Assembly: GCA_010015745.1 (NCBI GenBank)
Contig: ML978220.1
Coordinates: 4,969-68,968, forward strand
Direction of reading: 5' to 3'
DNA length: 64,000 nt
DNA from: Setomelanomma holmii
Lineage: Eukaryota > Ascomycota > Dothideomycetes > Pleosporales > Phaeosphaeriaceae
Below the pieces are notes generated by a model. It made no database searches. It was not told the origin of the DNA and saw only the letters and a list, made by a program, of their open reading frames with translations. Positions within the stretch are counted from its first letter, which is position 1. The number at the start of each line of letters is the position of its first letter. The position numbers and the translations under genes are program-made. Shown piece after piece: positions 45,162 to 56,176 of this stretch.

Positions 45162-46297
45162 ATGGAGATTCGTACTTTGTCCCCAGATGATGTAAAAGGC
45201 GTCGCGACTTCTGGCGCGCGCTTCATTCCAGCAGACCAGATCGATATTACGTTCAAGTCGCAATACACAGGCAAGAATACCCTCGACCATGACCAGGGGT
45301 CTCTAAACTGATAATTGTGCCAGACTTGATATCCGCTCCTCTCGGGTCCAAAGTGCTTTCCTTCAGCGACGAATGGTTCGCTGCCGCCGAGAACCTCATC
45401 ACCCCCACACCACCCATCCACAGACCAGGCGTCTTCGTACATAGTGGAGCCTGGTATGACGGATGGGAAACGCGTCGTCATAACACCGAGCCTGCCGATT
45501 GGGTTGTCCTACGACTAGGCACAGCAAGCGGGAAAATTGCTGGTGTCGAGATCGATACCGCGTTTTTCAACGGCAACCACGCGCCCGAAATCGCCATCGA
45601 GGGTGCATTCGTCACAGACGAGAAGGAAGAAGAGGAAGTCAAGAAGGCAGGATACTCTGGCTGGGAGACCATTTTGGCGAAGCAGGAATGCGGGCCGTCG
45701 CAACGACACGGGTGGCTGCTGGACCAAATCACAGATAAGGCATACACACACGTTCGATTACTCATGTACCCCGACGGCGGCATCGCTCGTTTCCGCCTCT
45801 ACGGCAACGCAGTACCAGTCTTCCCGCAAGACACATCGGCCATCTTCGAGCTCTCTGCGACAATCATGGGCGGCGTAGCAACGTCCTGCTCAGACCAACA
45901 CTTTGGCACAAAAGACAACCTGCTCCTGCCAGGGCGTGGCAAAGACATGGGCGATGGCTGGGAAACGAAACGCACGCGTGGCGAGCATGTAGACTGGACC
46001 ATTGTACGCCTGGGCACGAAAGGCGAAATCGATAACATTGTTATCGACACTGCACATTTCAGGGGCAATTTCCCGCAGAAAGTGCAGGTGTTTGCGGGTA
46101 CGTTTGAGAAGGATCCGAGCCATGATGATATGGCGTGGGTTGAGGTGCTGGAGCCGCAGAAGAGCGGGCCGGACAAAGAGCATGTGTATAAGGAGGAGTT
46201 GAAGGATGTTAATGGCAAAGGGTATACACATGCGAAGTTGGTGATTATTCCGGACGGAGGTGTGAAGCGATTTAGGGTGTTTGGTAAGAAGGCGTAA
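45162..46297 (+). CDS. DAL2: Allantoicase
   Basis: Two exons (45162-45270 and 45324-46297) give 360 residues; the 53-nt intron starts with GC, not GT (GCAAGA...CTGATAA...CCAG), and no GT donor keeps the frame. The N-terminus (MEIRTLSPDD) leads to QYTDLISAPLGSKVLSFSDE, split by the intron. Two similar allantoicase half-domains follow: FVHSGAWYDGWETRRHN, DWVVLRLG, GVEIDTAFFNGNHAPE and, in the second half, MGDGWETKRTRG, DWTIVRLG, VIDTAHFRGNFPQ. The paired DGWE and DTA-F-GN motifs define the fold. The enzyme hydrolyses allantoate to ureidoglycolate and urea in purine-nitrogen use. Length fits the family (about 340-370). It converges on the flavoprotein gene with only 94 nt between stops; no other purine-pathway gene is in the window. 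Confidence 0.95.
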
Positions 46298-46391
46298 GCA
46301 GAATACCATCGGTAGAAATACACAAATAGTGCAAATAACCACGATTGCGACACTATTGCATCGCATGTGAAAATGCATCTTATTCAAGTAC

Positions 46392-48035
46392 CTAAAGTTT
46401 CGAGAGCAGATTTACTCTCAACGGCGCGGTCTCTTCACTCTTCGCAACCTTCGCAGCCGCCTTACCCGCTCTCCGACCAAACACAGTCCCTGACGTCAAT
46501 CCGCTCCCGCCAGGATAATTCCCATAAAACAAACCTCCCAGCATTTCGCCCACGCATAACAAGCCTTCGACCTCCTTGCCCGAAGTGGATATCACAGCAG
46601 TAGTATCAGCATTAACCGCTAACCCACCAAAAGTAAACGTAACACCGCAGCACACCTTGACAGCCATGAACGGCCCTTTGTCTAGCGGTAATGCCCAGTT
46701 TGATTTCGCTAGGGCCAATTTTTTAGTGCAGGATTGTGTCGATAGCCCGTCTTTGACTGCTGGATCCCACTTCCTGTTCGTGTTCGCAGTCTGGAATGCA
46801 TAGACTGCATCGTTATACTCGCTAATCGTAGCCACAAACTGCTCCGTAGCAACGAGTCCTACTTTATCCAGCTTCCTCGCCAAGTCTTCAAGCGTGTCGC
46901 CCCAGACTTTACTCACACGCTCGTCCCGATACTCCTCGTCACGCAGCCAAGGTATTGTGCGCTGGTCGTAGACTTGGAACGCCACGCTCTCGGGCTGTTC
47001 ATGAATCGCGCGTCCAAATTTGGCGTAAGTGTAGTTGCGCATATCGATCCCTTCGTCGACGAATCTCCTTCCATGCACGTTCAGCATCAGACCCAGCGGA
47101 TACCCAGACTTGGTAAACTCGTTGGATATCTCGCGATCCCCGCTGTTTGCGGGCGCGTTGGCGTCCCAGCACGTTGAATGGCAGCCTGACCAGTTGCCAG
47201 CTTGTTTCGCACTGACGTCGCGAATGGCCATCTCGAGCACTTCGCCCGTGTTGAAGGGTGTGCCGCGGACGCGTGCGAGATCCCATGTTGGCCCAAGATA
47301 CTGAGCGCGCATGCGTGGGTTGGATTCGAAACCTCCTGCGGCGAGAATGACGGCCGGGGTCTTGATCAGATGTTCAGTGCCTTGGTGTTCTACCACAACG
47401 CCGGTGATTTTGCCAGATGATGAAGTGATTATGCGTTTCGCTGGTGTGTCGTAGTAGACCTCGATACCACGTTTACGCGCAACGGCTTGGTGATCTGCTA
47501 TCAGGCCTTTCCCGCCATCTTCTGTCTTGAGCGCCATGCCGCCCCAGAATTTGAACCGGTTGTTGACTTTGTACGCTTGGCGGTTGAACGAGAGTTGGAA
47601 TCTAATTCCGTTTCGAGCGAGCCATTTCACAGCATCGTTCGAGTCGTTGATCAGTGCGTCGCACAGTGCAGGATCCGAACGCCCTGAACACATGCGATGC
47701 ATATCTTTCTGAAAATCCGCTTTGGTGTAAGGCTCCATGTCAATGAGCTTCGCAGTCTCGGCATCGACGTTATCGACGACGGGTAAGAGGTCGGACGTGC
47801 CATTGTGAACGGTGCGAAATGCGCCTGCGGTGAAGAAGCTGTTTCCTCCGGCCCAGTCTTCGGGAGTTTTTTCGATGAGGACGACGCGCTGGGCTCCTGC
47901 TTCTGAGGCGGCAGTGGCTGCGGAGAAGCCTGCGTTGCCACCGCCGATAACGAGGACGTCAATTGACCTGGGAGAGGTGAGTGTGGCCATGGTTTGATTT
48001 GGGAGCTTCATATGGCTAGCGAGCTTTGAAACCAT
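46392..48035 (-). CDS. FAD-dependent oxidoreductase (fumarate reductase/TcuA-like)
   Basis: A single exon, up to 547 residues from the ATG at 48035; MATLTSPRS (ATG at 47990) is an equally good start 15 codons on. The dinucleotide-binding fold is near the N-terminus (VLVIGGGNAGFSAATAASE, then RVVLIEK). Further flavoprotein landmarks are AGGNSFFTAGAFR, GGKGLIADHQAVAR, AVILAAGGFESNP, the cap region and the C-terminal GGLAVNADTTAVI plus GNYPGGSGLTSGTVFGRRAG, which contacts FAD. The arrangement matches FAD-binding-2 proteins: soluble fumarate reductases, 3-ketosteroid dehydrogenases and, by eye closest, tricarballylate dehydrogenase TcuA. It oxidises or reduces a carbon-carbon bond next to a carboxyl or keto group; the substrate is unknown. 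No signal peptide is visible. Confidence 0.9.
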   Translation of the reverse strand: MVSKLASHMKLPNQTMATLTSPRSIDVLVIGGGNAGFSAATAASEAGAQRVVLIEKTPEDWAGGNSFFTAGAFRTVHNGTSDLLPVVDNVDAETAKLIDMEPYTKADFQKDMHRMCSGRSDPALCDALINDSNDAVKWLARNGIRFQLSFNRQAYKVNNRFKFWGGMALKTEDGGKGLIADHQAVARKRGIEVYYDTPAKRIITSSSGKITGVVVEHQGTEHLIKTPAVILAAGGFESNPRMRAQYLGPTWDLARVRGTPFNTGEVLEMAIRDVSAKQAGNWSGCHSTCWDANAPANSGDREISNEFTKSGYPLGLMLNVHGRRFVDEGIDMRNYTYAKFGRAIHEQPESVAFQVYDQRTIPWLRDEEYRDERVSKVWGDTLEDLARKLDKVGLVATEQFVATISEYNDAVYAFQTANTNRKWDPAVKDGLSTQSCTKKLALAKSNWALPLDKGPFMAVKVCCGVTFTFGGLAVNADTTAVISTSGKEVEGLLCVGEMLGGLFYGNYPGGSGLTSGTVFGRRAGKAAAKVAKSEETAPLRVNLLSKL

Positions 48036-48492
48036 AGACCTTCACGAACAGGTGCATAGAGGGGATTGACATGAAGACATGGAATTGCATTATGATTCGT
48101 CGTTGCATTTGCGTCCACGGTTGTTATTTCCGTAGTGCAGATCAGTCGCCACGACAGCCGGATGTGTTTCATCGATCAAAGTGGAATCGACATGAAAACC
48201 TCACGAGAGCGGTCTTGACGACGGGCCGTTGTCAACAGATGAGTACTAAAAGTGTCTACATCAATCATTCGAAGTGGCCGTGTTAAGAGCTGGAGAGAAG
48301 TCGGGACTCGGAACCGCTTCCGCTATCGATACCGGTAACCCCCCACCTCCAACCTCGGTAAGGCCTTCAAACTAGCTCGCCACTACCACCTGGGCGTCAT
48401 GTCTTGGTACAAGCACGTGGGCCACGCCCTATGCGCAGACGACATGGCTCGAAAACCAGCGATGTCCTTCGAATTGCAGCCTCGATCTCAAG
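48036..48492. other. Divergent promoter region, flavoprotein / MOSC genes
   Basis: 457 nt between head-to-head genes; nothing specific recognised. Confidence 0.5.
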
Positions 48493-49829
48493 ATGTCCAC
48501 TCTCGACCCTATAGCTGCCATGTCATCAGCATGGGACAAAGAACGCAAGTTCGAAATCGAGAAAGTGTCACCAATATGGCTGATCACGGCATTGTGTGTG
48601 GTTCCATTCGCGGTGTACTTCCTTCTGAACTTTTTGAATCCGCTGATTCATCGACTTACTGCTATGACGATATCGGAGGTATGTAGTATGGCCAATTTTC
48701 GAGCCCAATTGACGGTGTTGTGTAGATATATGTGTATCCCATCAAAAGTCTTCGAGGCGTCAAGGTCACCGAAGCATTGGGCACGAAGCGAGGATTCAAA
48801 CATGATCGTAGTTATCCCTTCTCTTCGCCTCGATTGAGGTCTGCTAACTAAGGCTCCAGGAACATTCCTGCTGCTCCAAATCACGCCAGAAGGTCACAAA
48901 AACATGGCCGTATCACGCCAACCCGAAATGACACAATTCTTCCAAGAAATAACCGGCTACAACTCCCCCGACGGCTCTTTACGAGTCACCTTCCGTGCTT
49001 TTGGCGATACATCCAAGCAAAAAAGCATAACCATCCCGCTCAACCCAGACACCGCTAAGCTCTCACCATATGAAGTAACCATGCACAACAGCCCAACCTC
49101 GGCCTTCAAAATGCCCCAATCCTACGACGACTGGTTCACCTCCTGCTTCGGCTACGACGTCATCCTCGTGTATTTGGGAGCCAACACGCGTGCCGTTCTA
49201 TTCGAAGACATGCAGCCCTCAACCCCAGATCCTCTGACCCGCTTTCTACACGACTACATCCCATTCACCTCTAAGTGGGTCAATTCGCTCATGGGCCTAA
49301 CGCAAGACGAACAATGGCGCATTTCCTTCGCCGACTGCGCGCCGTACTTGATTGTATCCCAGACTAGTCTCGAAGACGTATCCTCGCGGCTTCCCGAGGG
49401 CGAAGAAATGGACGTGACCAAGTTCCGCCCGAATATTGTCATCAAAGGCGCGTGGGACGCGTATCAAGAGGATTACTGGGGGAAGGTGACGATTAACAAT
49501 GATGTCGAGATTGTCATGGCGCATAATTGCGTGCGCTGCAAGAGTATCAATATCGATTATGAGACGGGGAAGCCGGGCGAGGGGCCGAAAGGAGAGGTGT
49601 TGAAGAGACTACAGAAGGATCGGAGAGTTGATGTGGGCGCGAAGTGGAGTCCTGTGTTCGGGCGGTATAGTTTTTGGGACTTGAAAAGGGGGGACAAGAT
49701 TGTGAGGATTGGCGATAGGATCAATGTCAAGAAGGTCAATGACGGGTACACGGTGTGGAGTAAGTTTTGGTTCATTTATGCCGGGAACATGTATGCTGAT
49801 TGTGAACAGGTTGGCCTGGGCTGGCATGA
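48493..49829 (+). CDS. Membrane-anchored MOSC-domain protein (mARC-like), apparent one-base frameshift
   Basis: Four exons: 48493-48678, 48726-48807, 48861-49759, 49810-49829, with introns of 47, 53 and 50 nt. One N-terminal membrane segment (IWLITALCVVPFAVYFLL) is followed by IYVYPIKSLRGVKVTEALG, the MOSC N-terminal barrel, across the first intron. Exon 3 opens with RTFLLLQITPEGHK, but the frame then breaks: the A-run at 48899-48902 is one base short of what joins it to MAVSRQPEMTQFF in the next frame, which stays open to the end. Later come RPNIVIKG and the MOSC core HNCVRCKSINIDYETG with the conserved Cys that binds molybdenum cofactor in mARC. With one more A the whole would be 395 residues. 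mARC-type enzymes reduce N-hydroxylated compounds. The break is a sequencing slip or a recent mutation; I cannot tell. Confidence 0.8.
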
Positions 49830-49950
49830 CGTGTTGGTCCGCAAAGTGCCCGTTGTGCTTGGACAACCGGCGTACGTGGATGGTTCCAGTGGCTCATTAA
49901 AAGATACAGGGTCGATTTGTGGCAGTATACAAAGTCTTATATTGCTTCAC

Positions 49951-52900
49951 TTATTGCAACTTGAGATCTTCCTCACTCAATACGCCATATAATTTTTCGA
50001 TCTCCTGACCAATTATGCCTAGATCATGCGCCAATTGTCCAGTAACCAAAGCTAAGTTGATATTAGCTTTGTACCATAGAAAGTGACAGAGAAAGGCGGT
50101 ATATTTACCATATGCATATAACAACTCATAGTCCTCATCCTTTGCAATCACTTTTCCAAGCCCAGTTTGCCTAAACTCAAAGACCTTCGCTAGCAGTCGG
50201 TCGCGTGTGTGCTCAACGTTTGGCAGCACGTCGTTCAGCGGATATGCTAGCTTCATTGATGATGCCATGACTGCTGAACGTTAGCTGTCTTCCTTGTGTC
50301 CGAGGCATTCAAGATGGACTTACCAGAGAACAAATGGCTGATACGCCAGCTCAACTCTGTCCACTCTTTCTTCGTATACTTCAGCACTTCCCTTTCTCCT
50401 TCAGATGCCTCAAATTCTTTCCAGATGATTACATTCATCGCGTGAAAGCTGTCCAAGATCCGACTCGTCGCACCAAGTATAATCTTGAAGTTCTTGTCCG
50501 GGAATGGGCCTCTGAGCTCAAACTCTGCGGCGGCAGCAGTACGCAGAGTATCGAGGTGGTTGAGGAAGCGGCGGAGCTCTAGTTCTTCGTGTTCGGTCAT
50601 GTATGATCCAGGGTGACGCGGGTTGTTCAAGTCGGCCTCCAGAAGCATCTTCAATGGTCCGCGCTTCCAGATAAGACCCATTTTGAGCCAAAGCAATGAC
50701 GTGCCCTTCTTGACTTTTCTCCGCGCTGAAATGGGCCAAATGAGCCTGGTAACGATGATGCCCCAGAGGCAACCCACCATGACGGCGACCACACGATGCA
50801 ACACGATCTCCCAAATCTCAGGAGAGACGCCACCTTCGTCGTCATCGTCATCGTCGTCTTTTACTGATAGGGAATAAGCGTACAGTGCGGACAGGTTATA
50901 AGTGAGGAAGATGAAGCGGCCCATGGGTCCTTTGCCCTTCCCAACAATGATCCAGAAGCAGAATAATGACACCAACCAGCCGAAGAAGCCGAGTACAAAG
51001 GCGTGATCATCGGCTGCTATCCAAGCAGCAATCGCAAAAACGGCTCCAAGGCAGGTACCGGCAAAACGCTGAAAGCCAGTTGTGTTGGATGCACCAATGG
51101 TCTGATCTTGGGTTAGTCGTTGCGACTGGGAGAGAGTGCGGGTCGTGAAAACATACCATAGAACACACCAACATGTACGACAGCAAACCCCACTCGCCTC
51201 GCCAGTGTCCATAGAGCTCTCGCGTTCCGTTTATGAAGGACCACATCGCGTAGAGGATGGCGCCTATCCCGACCTTGACAGCATACTTGAGATCATCTCG
51301 CCTAAACACGGATAGAGCAACCCAGGCGCGGTACGACAAAGGCTGTTCGTGGATCGGCCTGTATGGATTGCCTCTTGTGTCCCGACGGTAAATGGGGTTG
51401 TGGATCTCGTGCGAGCCGCCAGGTGTCTGCGTGTCCTCGCCTTCATTGATAAGACTCTCCGATTCTGCGGATGTTAGCGGCTGTGCGGACAGCGATGTGC
51501 AGCGATTAAACCGACCTGAATCTTCGCCTGACTTCTTCCTTCGCCCGACTTGCCAGAATTTCAGCCACGACCATGTCCTGCGTCGTGGGTAGCTGTTGAC
51601 GTTCGTTTTCAGCTCTTCAAGTATATCAAGGAAGGTCACCATGTCTTCAGCAAAGTCTTGCAGTGAAGAACTAAAGTAGCCACAGCTTGCTGCAACTTCT
51701 TCATAATCGGCTGCAAGAGCGGCGGACCCTGTCTTCGCCGGAATCCTGTTCTTGTAGACAATCGATAGCGCCTCTCGTCGCGCATTGGTGAATAGCGCAT
51801 TTGCATCAACAAGACTGTGGCGAAAGTGTTCGTTGATGGCCATATTGTAATCAGGACCGGGGCCGAATGGCAGCTCGGAGAGGACTTCGCGTAGTGTGTA
51901 GGCGAGGGATTTCTGGAAGAATTAGCATTACGTTACATGTCTAGACAGTAGATCTTTTACCATTGGTGGCCCTAGATGTGCAATGAAGATGGAGAACATG
52001 TCAGCAGGAGTGAGGTGGTTCTGCATAGAGCTTGGGATTTTGATCGAGCTGTCATTCCTCTGACTTGACTCGTCATCAGAATTGTCTGCAGTGGTAAACG
52101 CTGATGCCTCGGCAGAGGTCTCGGGTAGTTCATCGATCGAGGCAAGAATACTACTGCGTCTTTCTACGTGGCTGAGACTAGGAGAAGGTAGTTGTGGAGG
52201 ACTCTGGGAGACTGCTTGGTCAGAGAAGATCGACGACGTGACGGTGCCATTGCCTGGCGCACTCTCTGATGATGTTGCATGCGCATCGGATTGAGCGAGT
52301 AATTGAAACTGCGTCTCTGCAGCACTTCGCAAGCCTCCAACATCCTGCATTAACTTCTCGAGACATTTCACAAGCCGAGCATTGATTTTGTACTCTTGCT
52401 CGGTGCCGAGAGCGTAGTGTTCGAACTTAGCCTCCCCAAGGTTCTTCACCAAGGTCTTGAATGTTGAGTTACTTTGGTTCGTTGCTTTGATGAAAGTGTC
52501 GCTCTTCAGGTCTGATTCGGTCCCCGCTAGAAAGCTGCGCGTAATGCTATTGAGTATTTCTGCCATAGCGTCTGTGGATTTGATGAAGGTGTCGCGAAAC
52601 TCAAGCCGAGCAGAAGTAGGCCGCACCAGGAGCGATACTGCGGCGGACGCAGAACAACCCATTATGACCATCTTCAAGACCTGCCATACTTTGTTGTATG
52701 AGAACATGCCAGCTTGGACGGCGCCCTCTTTTGTGAGTATGGTAATTAATGCAAGCGATGTGAGCGAACAGGCAACATTGACGAGCGGATTGCCCAGCTT
52801 GTGTTTCGTCCACCCTACAAGTCCAAGTCCACCTCCAACGAAGGTTATGAGGACGATGATATGGCCAAGGACGAGGCGATGGTGGGCACCGAAGTACGTG

Positions 52901-53337
52901 GAGACAGCCATACTGGAAAGGGAGATAAAGGCTGCATATAGGAAGGCAGCGAACGCCAGAATGACAGCCTCCAGCATGCTACCTGCCGAGCGGGCAGGGT
53001 GGAAGTAGACGGTGATGGTAGCAACAATGTGTTTCCCATCGTTCTTGCCCAACAGTCCAGCTATGGCAGGAACAAAGGTAGCCAGCGATCCCAGGATGTA
53101 TGCGAGCGAGCATTTCAGTATTCCAATACCGGTGGGTGATGTCCAGTAAGCCAGCACCTGTCTGTATCTGTAATAGCAATACTCCTTCCAGCGATCTATT
53201 CGTCCCAACTCTTGGTGTCGCACAGGATCAAACTGGCCAGGCGCAAGCAGGAACTCGGACGACTCGGTCGCGCGGTGAGCGGGTCTCCGGAGAGTGAAGG
53301 TCTTCTTGACGCGCTCGCCGGTTCGAGGCTGGATCAT
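49951..53337 (-). CDS. DUF2421/ArAE-type integral membrane protein (brefeldin A sensitivity-related)
   Basis: Four exons (51961-53337, 51157-51912, 50324-51101, 49951-50270), introns of 48, 55 and 53 nt, one frame, 1,076 residues from MIQPRTGERV. Two membrane bundles are visible. The first (about residues 70-230) includes SLAYILGSLATFVPAIAGLLG, cut by charged ends, and a helix with HIIVLITFVGGGLGLVG. The second (about 600-800) includes YAVKVGIGAILYAMW, AGTCLGAVFAIAAWIAA, LGFFGWLVSLFCFWIIVG and VVAVMVGCLWGIIVTRLIWP. A long Ser-rich soluble part separates them and a helical domain ends the protein. This is the fungal ArAE_2_N plus DUF2421 layout, related to aromatic-acid exporters and fusaric-acid-resistance proteins. 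Export of weak organic acids or toxins is inferred from that family. A run of seven Asp lies between membrane helices of the second bundle. Confidence 0.9.
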
Positions 53338-53720
53338 AGTGGCCGACCGTAGCTATAGCATCTTGTCAGATCTCTGGCGCATAGTCGAGCCGACATCTGA
53401 TGGCCAGGCTTACGCTGGGCCGCAGAAAGCGGCGTTCAGCCGGAGTCTGCGGAGCTTCGGTCATCGTGAGTACTCAGCGATGGATAGAAATAGTTGACTG
53501 CCTAGGACATCGCGAAAGAAGTGCGAGGAACGCGCCGTGGACGAGGCGGGTCACAATTCTAATGTTGTGCACCGTGCAGCTTCCTTATGATGACATGTGG
53601 CGCAGGCCGAGGCTCCAGCCACACTCGTGGCTCGACACTCATTTGTCGGCCCTTCTTTAACATTTCCGCATAACTTGCAACAACGCTTAGCACCCACGCA
53701 AGAGTGGAACAACATCAACC
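53338..53720. other. Divergent promoter region, ArAE protein / small protein
   Basis: 383 nt between head-to-head genes; no credible frame or named motif. Confidence 0.5.
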
Positions 53721-54230
53721 ATGGACGAGGAAGAAGATCTTGATATTGCCGCTGCTATGGGATTCTCGTCCTTCGGCGGCGTGAAGAAGAGGAAATACGA
53801 CCAAACCAATTCGCCCAAAACTCCGTCCGTGATGGATGCAAGTGGAGCCAACTCGACTGAATTGGGAGTGAGGCCGAAGAAAGGTGCAGGTCGTGTCACG
53901 GGAGACGTGGAGGAGTCGACTACTGCAGCACTGGAAGCATCTAAACCCACGTCGAAGGCGAAGAAAGCACCACAACCAACAGGACTGGCAGACTTCCTAG
54001 CCCGTGGTCAAACAATACCCGACAAACCGCAAATTGCACCGCCGTCCGAATCAGTATCTAGCCAGCATGATCTATCTGCGTCGGAAATGGTTTCCTTCGG
54101 TGGTAGCCCGATCTCCAAGGCCGAGCTGAATGCGCTGCGGATTGGTGTCAAAGACAAGAATGGCGACACTGCTTACTTCCTACCCAGCTTCATCGAGGAT
54201 CCATGGGAGAAGTTGAAAGGCGGCAAGTGA
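53721..54230 (+). CDS. Small conserved-looking hypothetical protein (169 aa)
   Basis: A single exon. The acidic start MDEEEDLDIAAAMGFSSFGG is followed by a basic patch (VKKRKYDQ), a long disordered Ser/Thr/Pro/Lys-rich middle, the short motif GLADFLARGQTIPDKP and an ordered C-terminus, SKAELNALRIGVKDKNGD, then TAYFLPSFIEDPWEKL. The mix of an AMGFSSFG-type start and a compact FLPSFIEDPW end looks conserved, and I believe similar proteins exist in other ascomycetes, but I do not know a function. The KKRK patch could be a nuclear signal. Confidence 0.75.
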   Translation: MDEEEDLDIAAAMGFSSFGGVKKRKYDQTNSPKTPSVMDASGANSTELGVRPKKGAGRVTGDVEESTTAALEASKPTSKAKKAPQPTGLADFLARGQTIPDKPQIAPPSESVSSQHDLSASEMVSFGGSPISKAELNALRIGVKDKNGDTAYFLPSFIEDPWEKLKGGK

Positions 54231-56176
54231 GGGTTCGTCTTCCCGATACAGTTCTGGGGGCCATGGTGACTCGGCTCAAGGTATAGAAGACGGTCTTCAT
54301 GACGACCGTGAGAGCATATCGGAAGATCGCAAAGAGCCGGGACATGCAACAAGACTTGGATGCCGGAATGGCACAGCTCGTCTACAGGGTGCCAAGTGCC
54401 TGTCAGCCAGCACTAGCTGAAGGGAGTCGATAGGAAGCACGAGCGAAGACTGTCGCAACACGATCTTCATCTCGGTCGAACTGTGGACGTCTCGACGAAT
54501 ACATCTGCTTTGAGAAGATTGAAGAATCGATGAAGATCACGGACGGCAAGTGCAATACGATTCCAAATACTTACTTACCAGACTCGAAAGCCCGAAGTCA
54601 TCTCCACGTGCAAATGTGTCGTCGCAACATCGTACTCTTGCTCACGCACCGTCACAGGTTCATCGGCATCGCCGCGCCGCGCGCAACTCCGCACCATACC
54701 ACACCCTTGATCGTACCATCCATCTATTCTCGTCCCAAGCCAAACCCAACCAGAACCTCTTCCCTTCCCGCCATCACCTGTCACTGTCATCCCATATACT
54801 GATAACCTAGCATATGACACCTCCCCGCGCCCCAGCCACAGTAACACTGCACTTGGCCCCGGAACGATGCTTAGCCAAGCAATGCTCTCTACCAACTCGC
54901 ATTCGCTACGCCCAGTGATCCGGCCATACGACCTGCGGCCCGGAGCTCACCGCCTCTGAGGTAGAGGAGTTCCGAAAAGTGGTACTTGGGCCGCTCTGCT
55001 TCCGATTTGTAGCACTGGATCGGAGATGCGGACTCGGCTGTTGAAACTCAAATTGCACGCCGTGTGAGCGTGGGTATGCAGGGCCAGAGACTCGGTAGCC
55101 AGGCATTTTTCTCTCCCTTGCTTGCGAGCCGGAGTGTCGGACCCTGACATTCTCGTATATGTTGTGCATGCGCTGTATTGCTCTAAGCTAGCGCGGACTG
55201 GTACAGGGGTGTAGATGTAAGTACCCGATGGTTGACTGATCTTGATTACGTTCGGAGGACTCGAGGTGTTGGGATGGTCATGTGATGTGCCTTACTTGGG
55301 AGGTTTCCGACATACATGCCGGGTCAAGGTTGTAACCTTGCACGACAGGACCTCGGCCTTCATGGCGGCAGGCTTAGTCATGGTGGAATCACTATATCGA
55401 TGAACCTCTCAGTCATATCGCGCTGTCACGAGGAAAGAATGCATTACAAAGGATATATACGCGCTGACAAGCCACTTCCGCCTTAAGAGGCTGTGACTGC
55501 CGTAATGGTCATACAGGCCGTTACATCAACATGTGGCAAAGTATTAGAAAGACATCCTGAAATGGCTCTCGTGGCTGACAGCGTGCCCATCAGCCACAAG
55601 ATTCCAACCGATCCCAGCGCCAAATCAAGAGCAGTGCCGACAAGACGATGTAAGAGAGTAAAAGCCACTCTTGAGCCATGAGGGCCCAGATTCGCCATTT
55701 TGACCTCCTATTCGTCCTTTCCGGATGGACCCTGAGGAGCAGCTCCATCAGTTCGCAGCACCCGGCAACTCGTTAGCCGTTAGGACAAGGCCACGCTGCT
55801 GGCGCAACTCTGCCGTTCCCACCGCCTGGTCAAAAGCCGTCATTCGCTCGCTAGCTGATCTAAGCGCAACTGGCTGCAACGGCCCGTACCGAATCACAGC
55901 CTAAAAAAGAAAGTTCGCGTGGGTGCGCTAAAGCAGCGAGACGGCAGGCGGGGGGTGGAGCGGAGTGGAGCGGATGTCGTCAACGACAGTTCATGGTCTC
56001 GAATGGTGAAATGCCTTAACACCATAAAGTCGTTCCGTAGGAAAATCAGGTAGTCGTACTGGACTAGGGAATCATAATATGAAATGTGCCGCCAAGATTT
56101 TGTAGCAAATTCGAAATTTGTATGTGTGTTTTCATCAACAATGCCGTATCCGGGCGGTTTGGTGGTGGTCAAACAC
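54231..56176. other. Intergenic, nothing recognised
   Basis: 1.9 kb between convergent genes (small protein and KXD1-like). Only short frames with no domain or splice support; no RNA gene seen. Confidence 0.5.

Noticed and set aside
48960..49992. Treating the frame from the ATG at 48904 as a separate gene.
   Set aside because: Its N-terminus continues the MOSC barrel encoded upstream in the other frame, so one gene with a one-base break explains both parts.
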